Below are positions 1 to 9,161 of a DNA stretch of 12,710 nt, piece after piece. A model generated the notes under the pieces. That model was not told the origin of the DNA and did not search any database. It worked only from the letters and a program-made list of their open reading frames with translations. Every line of letters begins with the position of its first letter. Position 1 is the first letter of the stretch. The stretch is from Acidobacteriota bacterium (GTDB taxonomy: Bacteria; Acidobacteriota; UBA6911; JACQSX01): the NCBI GenBank assembly GCA_016199665.1, contig JACQGG010000045.1, positions 1 to 12,710 on the forward strand, read 5' to 3'. The position numbers were made by a program, and so were the translations under genes.

Positions 1-1
1 A

Positions 2-75
2 TGGCGGCGCAGGGACTCGAACCCCGGACACTGCGGATATGAGCCGCATGCTCTGACCAACTGAGCTACGCCGCC
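2..75 (-). tRNA. tRNA-Met (anticodon CAT), elongator type
   Basis: The reverse complement folds into a complete cloverleaf. The acceptor stem GGCGGCG/CGCCGCC is perfect over 7 bp, the D stem is GCTC/GAGC, the anticodon stem TGCGG/CCGCA encloses the loop CTCATAT (anticodon CAT), the variable loop has 5 nt, and the T stem CGGGG/CCCTG carries loop TTCGAGT. The discriminator base is A. The next base (position 1) would be T rather than C, so the 3' CCA is not encoded and must be added by a nucleotidyltransferase. The first acceptor pair is G-C and the anticodon stem lacks the three G-C pairs of an initiator, so it is not initiator tRNA. A CAT anticodon could also mean a lysidine-modified tRNA-Ile, but the body looks like elongator Met. 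Confidence 0.95.
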
Positions 76-168
76 GCAAAAGAACAGTATGGTAGCAGAT
101 TTCCGGAGAACAGAAAATGTAGACAACTAACTGACTGCTGAAGACGGACCACTCGATTTGGAAACTTG

Positions 169-256
169 CGATCTGCGAAAATCTGCGATTTGGATTTGCG
201 ATCTGCGATCTGTGATCCATGATCTATGATCTGTCATATCTGCGATCTGCGATGTC
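169..256. repeat. Degenerate heptamer array, consensus YGATCTG
   Basis: The gap between the tRNA and secA contains a 7-base periodic array. The clearest part is 199-233: CGATCTG, CGATCTG, TGATCCA, TGATCTA, TGATCTG, five units in strict register. Related units lie at 169-175, 186-192, 243-249 and 250-256, separated by slightly longer spacers. GATC occurs at 170, 200, 207, 214, 221, 228 and 244. No gene overlaps the array. The rest of 76-314 shows nothing else convincing, and I found no clear promoter for either flanking gene. Confidence 0.8.
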
Positions 257-314
257 ATTCCCGCTCTTCTACCACTGGCACAGGCCCATCGTACTTTGCT
301 AGAGTCTTCGAGTG

Positions 315-2987
<2,673 letters not shown>

Positions 2988-4496
2988 ATGAACAGACTCA
3001 GGAATCGGGCGCGCCGCAGGCGCGAAGTGGAGCAGAAGCTTGAAGAGGCCCTGACCTTTGACGACGTGCTGCTGATGCCGTCCCGTTCGGATGTTTTGCC
3101 GTCGGAGGTGGATACGCGCACCACCTTCACCCGCAACATCTCTCTGAACATTCCGCTGTGCAGCAGCGCCATGGACACGGTGACGGAGACGCGCATGGCC
3201 ATCGCCATTGCGCAGCAGGGCGGCATCGGGATCATCCACAAAAATCTCAGTATTGGCCAGCAGGCGTCGGAAGTCGACAAGGTGAAGCGCTCCGAGAGTG
3301 GAATGATCGTTGACCCGGTCACGGTGGGGCCGGATGATCGGATTGCCGATGCGCTGGCCGTCATGGAGAAGTACCACGTGTCGGGCGTTCCCGTGATCGA
3401 AAAGGCCAGCGGCAGGCTGGTCGGGATCCTGACCAACCGGGATTTGCGGTTTGAGACCCGCATGAACCTGAAGGTTTCCCAACTGATGACCAAGAACCGG
3501 CTGGTGACCGTACCGGAGGGCACAACGTTGGAGCAGGCCAAAGAGTTGCTGCACCAGCACAAGATTGAAAAACTCCTGGTGGTGGATCCGCAGTACAAGC
3601 TTAAGGGCCTGATCACGGTCAAGGACATCATGAAAATGATCACCTACCCCAATGCCAGCAAAGACTTGCTGGGCCGGCTGCGTGTGGGAGCGGCCGTGGG
3701 CGCGACGGGAGATTATCTGGAGCGCGCTCAGGCCCTGGCTGACGCGGGGGCGGACGCGATTGTCATTGACACGGCGCACGGCCATTCCGAGCGCGTGCTG
3801 AAGGCATTGCGAACCTTGAAAAAGAAGCTGAAAAATGTGGATATTGTGGCCGGCAACGTGGCCACCGCCGAGGCGAGCCGGGAACTGATGGATGCCGGGG
3901 CCGACGCCATCAAGGCGGGCATCGGCCCGGGCTCCATCTGCACCACTCGCGTGGTCACCGGCGCGGGAGTCCCCCAGATCACCGCCATCCTGAACGTGGT
4001 GCGGGGACTCAAGGACAGGCCGGTGCCACTCATCGCGGACGGCGGCATCAAGTTTTCAGGAGACATCACCAAGGCGATCGCGGCCGGCGCTTCATCGGTG
4101 ATGATTGGAAACCTGTTTGCCGGGACGGATGAGAGTCCGGGAGATCTGGTCTTTTATCAGAACCGCAGCTACAAAGTTTACCGGGGCATGGGCTCGCTGG
4201 ATGCCATGAAAGAGGGGAGCCGCGACCGCTACGCCCAGGAGGACGAACTGAGCGAGTCCAAGCTGGTTCCCGAGGGAATTGAAGGACGCGTCCCCTACAA
4301 AGGGAGCATCGCGGCTCTGATCCCGCAGTTGGTGGGAGGCCTGCGGGCCGGCATGGGTTATTGCGGCTGCCGCGACATCGCCGAGCTGCAGGCCAAGGCG
4401 CGCTTTATTCGCATCACCAGCATGGGTCTTCGCGAGAGCCACGTCCACGACGTGCAGGTGACCAAAGAAGCGCCGAATTATCGCGTGGAGGGCTGA
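2988..4496 (+). CDS. guaB: Inosine-5'-monophosphate dehydrogenase
   Basis: GuaB oxidises IMP to XMP with NAD+, the committed step of guanine nucleotide synthesis. The 502-residue product shows the barrel start ALTFDDVLLMPSRSDVLP (21-38), two CBS domains at about 106-158 and 165-220 (adenine-nucleotide sensing in the family), IDTAHGHS (260-267), the catalytic loop GPGSICTTRVVTG with nucleophile Cys318, the IMP-phosphate region ADGGIKFSGD, and the mobile-flap Arg414-Tyr415 dyad in DRYAQ. The C-terminal ESHVHDVQVTKEAPNYR is canonical. ATG 2988 directly follows the secA stop, and GGAG at 2979-2982 inside the last secA codons gives a 5-base spacer, so translational coupling is likely. The product carries an unusual N-terminal extension of about 18 residues, rich in arginine (RNRARRRR). 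GTG 3027 is an alternative start but has only weak ribosome-binding support. Confidence 0.97.
   Translation: MNRLRNRARRRREVEQKLEEALTFDDVLLMPSRSDVLPSEVDTRTTFTRNISLNIPLCSSAMDTVTETRMAIAIAQQGGIGIIHKNLSIGQQASEVDKVKRSESGMIVDPVTVGPDDRIADALAVMEKYHVSGVPVIEKASGRLVGILTNRDLRFETRMNLKVSQLMTKNRLVTVPEGTTLEQAKELLHQHKIEKLLVVDPQYKLKGLITVKDIMKMITYPNASKDLLGRLRVGAAVGATGDYLERAQALADAGADAIVIDTAHGHSERVLKALRTLKKKLKNVDIVAGNVATAEASRELMDAGADAIKAGIGPGSICTTRVVTGAGVPQITAILNVVRGLKDRPVPLIADGGIKFSGDITKAIAAGASSVMIGNLFAGTDESPGDLVFYQNRSYKVYRGMGSLDAMKEGSRDRYAQEDELSESKLVPEGIEGRVPYKGSIAALIPQLVGGLRAGMGYCGCRDIAELQAKARFIRITSMGLRESHVHDVQVTKEAPNYRVEG
3010..3024 (+). other. Small hairpin in the guaB 5' coding end
   Basis: CGCGCC (3010-3015) and GGCGCG (3019-3024) form a perfect 6-bp GC stem around the triloop GCA. 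It lies 22 bases after the guaB start codon and within the stretch encoding the arginine-rich extension. A GC-rich hairpin this close to a start can slow ribosome loading, but chance pairing within CG-rich arginine codons is just as possible. Confidence 0.35.
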
Positions 4497-4535
4497 CAAC
4501 TGACAACTGACGACTGACAACTGACAACCGACAAC
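4494..4535. repeat. Tandem heptamer array TGACAAC x6 at the guaB stop
   Basis: Six contiguous 7-base units run without interruption: TGACAAC, TGACAAC, TGACGAC, TGACAAC, TGACAAC, CGACAAC. The first three bases of unit 1 are the guaB stop codon TGA. The array is not dyad-symmetric and has no T tract, so it does not resemble a Rho-independent terminator. The remaining 4536-4707, between guaB and the convergent antiporter gene, shows no credible gene or hairpin terminator. Confidence 0.9.
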
Positions 4536-4707
4536 GTTGAATCTCTATCGCAAAGCCCGAGGTGATTTTTCAGACCATGCATCGACCCCGCCTCCCGCGA
4601 AATTCCCCCCTGAGTAGGCGCTCGATTATGAGTGGGAGAACCCTGCTCGCCTCACCAAAAGTGCCGGAGAACCCACCGACTCCACTGCCCACGAATCACA
4701 GCCCTGA

Positions 4708-6402
4708 TTACTCTGGAGGGGGCAAGGAGTACAATTCGCTCCGGAGACGCTCCAATATCTGGAGAGCTGCCGCTTCGTCGTGATGGCATCGGACCAATGC
4801 TTGGCGCACCATCTCCACACCGCCTTCAAACTCAGATTGGATTGCTGCGACAACCCCGAGTTTGCGGAGTTCGCCTATGTGGTGTTCTCGGACGGCGCGA
4901 GCAATCAGAATCAGGACGGGATTGAGATGGCGTGCACGCTCAATTGCTAGGTGCACAGTGTTCTGATCGGGTATGGTGAGCAGCAGCATTCTGGCGCACT
5001 CCACGCCGGCCGCATGCAAAATCTCCTCGCGGGTGATGTCACCCCAGATTCCTGTGAATCCGGCCTCGGTTAGATCGGCCATCAAAGGGTGATTTACCTC
5101 AACGATAACTGCCGGAATTCCGGCTGCCCTGAGGGCTCGAGCGACTGCCCGACCGGTGCGCCCGTAGCCAGCCACGATGACATGCTTCTCCGGAATCTGT
5201 TTGGGAAGCTCGATGGTATTGATGGCGGGGGCCGATTTCCGCCAGGCCCGCCAGGCGCGTCCGAGGGGCAGCGCCGTGCTGGAGACCGAGGGGGAGAGTG
5301 CCATCGTCAGGACCGTGCATGTCAGCGCAAGGTCATACGTGGGCTTCGAAAGCAGCCCGGCGCCAAATCCGCTGCGTGCCAGCACGAATGAGAACTCCCC
5401 GATCTGTGATAAGCCCAGTCCCACCAGGCAGGGCGCCATGTCGCCGTAGCCAAATGCCTTTGTCACCGCGCCCAGGATCAGGGCTTTGCCCAAGAAAATC
5501 ATCGTTACCGCAAAAACGATTTGTCCTATGTGAGTTAAGAAGTACTGTGGGTCGAAGAGCATTCCGACCGTCACGAAGAAGAGCAATCCAAAAATGTCGC
5601 GAAGAGGAACCACATCACTCAGCGCCTGATGGCTAAACTCCGATTCGCTGAGAATGATGCCCGCGACGAAAGCACCCAGCGCAAACGAGAGTCCCAAGCT
5701 ATGTGTGGCATATCCCACTCCAACTCCTGTAGCGACGATCGTGACGAGGAACAACTCGCGCGAGCCCCACGCCAGAACCAGCTTAAGCAACCTGGGAAGC
5801 AGCCGCGTACCAAGAAGAACCACGGCAAGGAGAAATGCGGTCGCGATCGCGAGAGAGCGTGCGAGCTTCGGAAGTACGTTATCCAACTCTCCCAACTGCG
5901 GCAGGATGATGAGTATTGGAATGACAGCGAGGTCCTGAATTACCAGCAGACCGATCATCACACGGCTGGCCAGAGTCGATGTTACGCCCTTGGCCGACAG
6001 GGTCTTGAGCACGACCATGGTGCTTGATAAGGAGATCATCGCGCCGAACCAGATCGCCTCCGTCACCGGCATTCCCAAGCCGTATGTCGCGGCCAGAGCC
6101 CCAGCCGCACAGGTCGATAAAATCTGAATCGGACCGCCGATCACTGCAATCCGCCTCACCGGCTGCAAGTTCCGGAGCGAGACCTCGAGCCCGAGCGAAA
6201 AGAGCAGGAGAGCGACACCAATCTCGGCCAGGAGCTCAATATCGTGGATCTGAACGACAGTAGGTCCAGCCGTGTAAGGTCCAACGAATACGCCAGCGAC
6301 AACGTACCCCACCAGCAGCGGCAGCCGAAGAGCTCTGGCGAGCATGCCTCCCAGCAGGCCGGCAATGACGATCAATACAAAATCAGATGTAATCCCCAAC
6401 AT
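4708..6402 (-). CDS. Kef/YbaL-type monovalent cation:proton antiporter with RCK domain
   Basis: This is an inner-membrane CPA2-family antiporter, likely exchanging K+ (or Na+) for H+. The 564-residue product has a hydrophobic N-terminal domain of about 375 residues with roughly 12 membrane segments, including LLVGYVVAGVFVGP (29-42), FSLGLEVSLRNL (68-79) and LLVIQDLAVIP (152-162), where Gln156-Asp157 matches the transport-site pair of Kef-like proteins. After a short linker comes a Rossmann RCK/TrkA-N domain (about 405-535) with the nucleotide-binding motif GYGRTG at 412-417. There is no TrkA-C domain, as in YbaL/KefB-like proteins. I chose ATG 6402: GGGGA at 6416-6412 gives a 9-base spacer. 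An in-frame TTG at 6411 is possible. Convergent with guaB, it is probably its own transcription unit. Whether glutathione adducts gate it cannot be told from this sequence. Confidence 0.93.
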   Translation of the reverse strand: MLGITSDFVLIVIAGLLGGMLARALRLPLLVGYVVAGVFVGPYTAGPTVVQIHDIELLAEIGVALLLFSLGLEVSLRNLQPVRRIAVIGGPIQILSTCAAGALAATYGLGMPVTEAIWFGAMISLSSTMVVLKTLSAKGVTSTLASRVMIGLLVIQDLAVIPILIILPQLGELDNVLPKLARSLAIATAFLLAVVLLGTRLLPRLLKLVLAWGSRELFLVTIVATGVGVGYATHSLGLSFALGAFVAGIILSESEFSHQALSDVVPLRDIFGLLFFVTVGMLFDPQYFLTHIGQIVFAVTMIFLGKALILGAVTKAFGYGDMAPCLVGLGLSQIGEFSFVLARSGFGAGLLSKPTYDLALTCTVLTMALSPSVSSTALPLGRAWRAWRKSAPAINTIELPKQIPEKHVIVAGYGRTGRAVARALRAAGIPAVIVEVNHPLMADLTEAGFTGIWGDITREEILHAAGVECARMLLLTIPDQNTVHLAIERARHLNPVLILIARAVREHHIGELRKLGVVAAIQSEFEGGVEMVRQALVRCHHDEAAALQILERLRSELYSLPPPE

Positions 6403-6419
6403 CAGATGCAATCCCCAAC
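6382..6419. repeat. 19-bp tandem duplication over the antiporter start
   Basis: Positions 6382-6400 and 6401-6419 are adjacent direct copies that differ at one base (T at 6390, C at 6409). Read on the minus strand, each copy is GTTGGGGATTRCATCTGAT. The upstream copy supplies the GGGGA ribosome-binding site; the downstream copy encodes the first residues after Met. The ATG start (6402-6400) spans the copy junction, so it would not exist without the duplication. Confidence 0.85.
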
Positions 6420-6500
6420 CTAGACAACTCCCTTAGCCAGAATTTCAAACTTGTTTTCCTGTCCCACGAAGATAATTCTAACCGCTTCTGCTGAGGCCAT
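6420..6500 (-). CDS. Possible 26-residue upstream ORF before the antiporter
   Basis: A short minus-strand ORF begins at ATG 6500, with GGAGG at 6514-6510 and a 9-base spacer. It encodes MASAEAVRIIFVGQENKFEI followed by LAKGVV, and stops at 6420, 17 bases before the antiporter ATG. Its ribosome-binding site is at least as good as that of the antiporter, so it could be a leader peptide or small cotranslated protein. I do not recognise the sequence. The reading frame stays open upstream to about 6611, so it could instead be the tail of a decayed gene. Confidence 0.3.
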   Translation of the reverse strand: MASAEAVRIIFVGQENKFEILAKGVV

Positions 6501-6680
6501 TCTTTTCATCCTCCGCGACCTTCGGCATACCACCACGAGGTTCCCGCAATAAGTGTGCAAATGCTCAGGCGGCGGTTTCCTCGGCGACCTGATTATTGAC
6601 GCGCACTCCATCGGAATACAAGGATCCCTGGTAGACCTGGATCATCAGCTCAGGAGCCTTCAGTCTTCGGAACTTCTTCT

Positions 6681-6790
6681 CAAGAAGAGGTCATCCTCTA
6701 CGCCAACCAGACCTTTGCGCGGCTGCTCCAGACGCCGCTGGAGTGTGTCATCGGCGCGGAGTTCCGGACTCATACATCACCACCTCTTAA
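6681..6790 (+). pseudogene. Fragment of a PAS sensor domain
   Basis: In the frame starting at 6681 the translation is QEEVILYANQTFARLLQTPL followed by ECVIGAEFRTHTSPP. This matches the PAS pattern of a beta strand ending LYANxxFAxLL, then TPLExVIGxxFR, as seen in sensor histidine kinases. The frame has a stop at 6597, and the sequence loses PAS character after about 6790. No start, kinase or effector domain lies nearby. It is therefore a relic, probably of a larger signalling gene that was frameshifted and deleted. The identification rests on about 35 residues recognised by eye. Confidence 0.4.
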
Positions 6791-7117
6791 AAGAAAGTGC
6801 AGTAGCCTCAGATCAACTCTGGTGGGCCATTCCTGCCGAGCACACGTGGGTCACTTCTGACGAGCGCCGAAGCGCTTGGCTTGCTGACGCTGCCGACCTG
6901 ACCAATCCATAGGAAATTATCCGCCAAAAAGAGCTCATCGCCGGATTTGTAAGGGGTAGTTTCTCGAAAAGTCTCCCGCAACTCACCTCTGGGCACGCCC
7001 TTAGACCTGCATTCGGCTATCTGGAGCCTGGGCTGCACTCAAACATGCACCACAGCCTTTGAATTCTCCTCCATCCTGGCCCCCTCCCGCACCCCTGTCT
7101 GCCCTTGCCGCCGGATC

Positions 7118-7141
7118 GGGGGAGCGGAGCGGCCCCCTTTT
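7118..7141 (+). terminator. Weak terminator-like hairpin
   Basis: GGGGG (7118-7122) can pair with CCCCC (7133-7137) around a 10-base loop, followed directly by TTTT (7138-7141). The stem is short and the T tract is only four bases. It would stop plus-strand readthrough from the decayed region before the sigma-factor operon. Confidence 0.25.
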
Positions 7142-7230
7142 AATCCCCTCCCAAATCTGTCATAATAGGGGCGTAAGTCTTTGTTCTTTTTGGACTAAGC
7201 GTCAATTCGCCGCGCGCCGACAGGTTCTTT

Positions 7231-7256
7231 CAACTTTAGACTTTCTGGGGCTGTTC
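7231..7256 (+). promoter_or_regulatory. Possible ECF-type promoter upstream of the sigma gene
   Basis: CAACTT (7231-7236), 16 bases, then GTTC (7253-7256) resembles the GAACTT-N16-GTC layout of ECF-dependent promoters and would give a leader of about 20-25 bases. Many ECF factors drive their own operon. The match is partial. A sigma-70-like -10 CATAAT at 7161-7166 is an alternative but has a poor -35. Confidence 0.2.
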
Positions 7257-7283
7257 GCATCATAACGTCAGTTGAGGAGGTCG

Positions 7284-7871
7284 ATGGAGTTCAGCGATGA
7301 GTACTTGGTGCAAGAGTACTTGGATGGAGATGTATCCCGGTTCAACCTCCTCATCCAGCGCTGGCAGAAGCGGATCTTCAACTTTATTTACCGCAACATC
7401 GGCAACTATGAGGAGGCGCAGGACCTGACCCAAGACACTTTCGCCAAGGCTTTCGTCAAGGTGAAGGACCTGGACGACCCGGCCAAGTTTTCGGCGTGGC
7501 TCTACAGGGTCGCGCTCAACGAATGCCGCATGGCGTTTCGCCGCGGCAAGGGGAAACAAAACATACCCCTGGAAATCTATGATCAGACTGAGACCCGTGA
7601 GCTTCAACTGCGCGGAGTGATGTCAGAGCCGGAGGACACGCCCGAGGAAAGTCTTCAAAGGAAGGAAAGCATCGAGCGGCTGCGCTCGGTCCTGTCGGCG
7701 ATCCCGGAAGAACAGCGGCTGATCATTGTTATGAAAGAGTACGAAGATCTGAAGTTTCATGAAATTGCCGCGATTCTTGAGATTCCCTTGAGCACAGTGA
7801 AGTCGCGCATGTATCTCGGGTTGAAAACACTCAGACGCTTGCTTGTCCAGAGGGAGCTGAGCAGAAGATAG
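7284..7871 (+). CDS. RNA polymerase ECF sigma factor (RpoE-like)
   Basis: This is a group 4 sigma factor that directs RNA polymerase to stress- or envelope-responsive promoters. The 195-residue product has region 2 at about 18-88, with DLTQDTFAKAF (47-57) and FSAWLYRVALNECR (69-82), an acidic linker, and region 4 at about 128-188, with helix-turn-helix HEIAAILEIPLSTVKSRMYL (159-178). Regions 1 and 3 are absent, as expected for ECF. I chose ATG 7284, just after GAGGAGG at 7274-7280 (3-base spacer). A TTG at 7272 would put the ribosome-binding site inside the gene and is unlikely. The gene is followed 8 bases later by a zinc-finger anti-sigma gene, which fits release of the sigma factor by a signal. 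Its regulon cannot be named; the exported protein and gsp genes downstream are the obvious candidates. Confidence 0.95.
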   Translation: MEFSDEYLVQEYLDGDVSRFNLLIQRWQKRIFNFIYRNIGNYEEAQDLTQDTFAKAFVKVKDLDDPAKFSAWLYRVALNECRMAFRRGKGKQNIPLEIYDQTETRELQLRGVMSEPEDTPEESLQRKESIERLRSVLSAIPEEQRLIIVMKEYEDLKFHEIAAILEIPLSTVKSRMYLGLKTLRRLLVQRELSRR

Positions 7872-7879
7872 GAGCGAAT

Positions 7880-8497
7880 ATGCACTGCGAGGAATGCAGG
7901 GAGCAGATGCTGGAATTGATTTACGAAGAGGGAATCCGGCCCCGGCGCCGGCTGGAATTGCTGGACCATGTCGACGGCTGTCCGCTGTGCCATGAGCAAT
8001 ACACGGCGTTGCTGGAATCCCGGGCTCTGCTCCAGGAATGGCCCGACGAGGAGCCGGCCTGGGGCCTTCGGGTCAATCCGGATTATCGCGTGCCGGCGGT
8101 GCGCCGCTGGCTGGCCCCCTTTCGCGGGGTTGGTTTTTCGTGGCCTGTGTTCAAGGGAGCGCTGGTGGTGTTGCTGGCGCTGGTGGCGCTGCTGGCGATC
8201 AGCCAGAGCCAGTTTAGTTGGAAGAACGGCGGATTGACGGTCCATGCCCAGCTCTGGAAGGGTGGAAACAGCGGGCCGGAGACATTGAGTTCTCAGGAAT
8301 TGCTGACCCTTGTGGACCGTATGCTTGCCGAGAGCGAGCAGCGCCAGAACAAGCTGTTCGGCACGGCGCTGATCAAAATGTGGGAGGATCTGGAAATTCG
8401 CAAGCGCTACGAGTACGGCGAGATTCAGACCGCTTTTGAAGGCCTGCAGAAACAGAACGAGGCCCGCTGGGAACGATCGGTCAAAACCAGCCAGTGA
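7880..8497 (+). CDS. Membrane-anchored zinc-finger anti-sigma factor
   Basis: The 205-residue product probably holds the adjacent ECF sigma factor inactive at the inner membrane. An N-terminal ZAS-type domain (1-50) carries Cys3/Cys6 and the motif His30-x3-Cys34-x2-Cys37 (HVDGCPLC). A single membrane segment spans about 92-108 (GALVVLLALVALLAI). The C-terminal domain (about 110-205) is charged and largely helical, predicted extracytoplasmic, with a possible coiled region around 140-200. Four or five potential zinc ligands near the N-terminus leave the exact set open (His2, Cys3, Cys6, His30, Cys34, Cys37). GGAG at 7871-7874 sits 5 bases before ATG 7880 and overlaps the sigma stop codon, implying coupled translation. 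The C-terminal domain matches no sensor I recognise, so the signal is unknown. Confidence 0.88.
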   Translation: MHCEECREQMLELIYEEGIRPRRRLELLDHVDGCPLCHEQYTALLESRALLQEWPDEEPAWGLRVNPDYRVPAVRRWLAPFRGVGFSWPVFKGALVVLLALVALLAISQSQFSWKNGGLTVHAQLWKGGNSGPETLSSQELLTLVDRMLAESEQRQNKLFGTALIKMWEDLEIRKRYEYGEIQTAFEGLQKQNEARWERSVKTSQ

Positions 8498-8503
8498 GCT
8501 GGC

Positions 8504-8531
8504 AGTGAAGAATCAGGAATGAAGAGTGGCC
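8504..8531. repeat. Short heptamer-like repeat after the anti-sigma gene
   Basis: AGTGAAG, AATCAGG, AATGAAG and AGTGGCC follow each other in a 7-base register, beginning 6 bases after the anti-sigma stop. The units are few and degenerate, so this is suggestive only. A 6-bp CCCGGG stem with loop AAGCG follows at 8536-8552. Confidence 0.35.
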
Positions 8532-8606
8532 GCCACCCGGGAAGCGCCCGGGGGAGCGAGGACAAGGCGCGCCTGGAATTTGGCGTCAGGAGGAATGCGG
8601 TTGGTG

Positions 8607-9158
8607 ATGAAACGATACGGTGTGCAAATCGCGTGGAGTCTGGGGCTGCTGGCCTGTTTTCCCGTGCTGCTCCGGGGAGGCAACGCCATCGATTACCGGC
8701 TGATGCGAAATGAAATCCAGATTTTCGAGAACATTCTGCAAACAGCCATCAAGAATGAGTTCAGTCATCCGCTGGCGCTGGTCCATGAGCCTCGCGGCGC
8801 CTACTTGCCGGGATATGGCGTGAATTTCACCTTTCTGCTCAATGTGAATCGCGACGAGGTCAACACGCCGTTTGGAGTGAAGCGATTCGGCGCCGCCCGC
8901 CCCAGAGCGGAAAAGATTCGCGCCGTGCGCGAAATAATGCTGAAGCTTCTGGGGGACTTTGGGAACGCGCTTACACAATTGGGTATGGAAGAGAACTTTA
9001 CAATCACAGCTCACCTGGAAGATCGAACCGCGCTGGTTCCAAGCGAGGCCGAGCAGGTTTTGGTCTTTCGAGTGGGTAAGAAGACGCTCTCCGATTACGG
9101 CGCGCGCAAGATCGACGTGAAGCAATTTCGGGATCACGTAGAAACGATCGAGTATTGA
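8607..9158 (+). CDS. Exported protein of unknown function between anti-sigma and gspE
   Basis: I do not recognise the family. From ATG 8607 the product has 183 residues: a Lys-Arg n-region, a hydrophobic core (about 7-22), and a probable signal peptidase I site after GGNA (24-27). LLAC at 14-17 also resembles a weak lipobox, but the hydrophobic residues after the cysteine argue against lipidation. The mature part begins with a helical stretch (RNEIQIFENILQTAIKNEF), then AYLPGYGVNFTFLLNV, which looks like a beta-rich core, then a second helical region and a C-terminal alpha/beta segment. There is no enzyme motif. The start is uncertain: AGGAGG ends at 8593, only one base before ATG 8595, so TTG 8601, GTG 8604 or ATG 8607 suit its spacing better. 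It ends 3 bases before gspE, so a periplasmic role linked to secretion or to the sigma pathway is plausible but unproven. Confidence 0.8.
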   Translation: MKRYGVQIAWSLGLLACFPVLLRGGNAIDYRLMRNEIQIFENILQTAIKNEFSHPLALVHEPRGAYLPGYGVNFTFLLNVNRDEVNTPFGVKRFGAARPRAEKIRAVREIMLKLLGDFGNALTQLGMEENFTITAHLEDRTALVPSEAEQVLVFRVGKKTLSDYGARKIDVKQFRDHVETIEY

Positions 9159-9161
9159 AGT

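Larger units (their letters stand above)
6501..7283. other. Gene-poor stretch between antiporter and sigma factor
   Basis: About 780 bases contain no ORF with a recognisable full-length product. The few open frames are short and lack family motifs or sensible starts. What I can point to is a likely PAS fragment at 6681-6790, a terminator-like hairpin at 7118-7141 and a possible promoter at 7231-7256. The stretch looks like decayed sequence followed by the 5' regulatory region of the sigma-factor operon. Confidence 0.6.

Noticed and set aside
4494..4535. Repeat array considered as a CRISPR.
   Set aside because: The units are 7 bases with no spacers, and no cas gene is present.
5629..6027. Plus-strand open frames across the antiporter gene.
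   Set aside because: They overlap a clear membrane-transporter gene on the other strand, and their translations are Arg/Ser-rich shadow sequence.
6669..6695. GGAACTT followed 14-16 bases later by GTCATC, resembling an ECF promoter.
   Set aside because: It lies inside the PAS relic, about 590 bases before the nearest plus-strand gene and ahead of a terminator-like hairpin. A chance match is likelier.
6808..7038. A 76-codon minus-strand open frame in the gene-poor gap.
   Set aside because: It has no recognisable motif, no convincing ribosome-binding site, no partner gene and an ordinary length for chance at this GC content.
8536..8552. CCCGGG/CCCGGG hairpin after the anti-sigma gene as a terminator.
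   Set aside because: The stem is only 6 bp and no T tract follows, so it does not show an operon end here.
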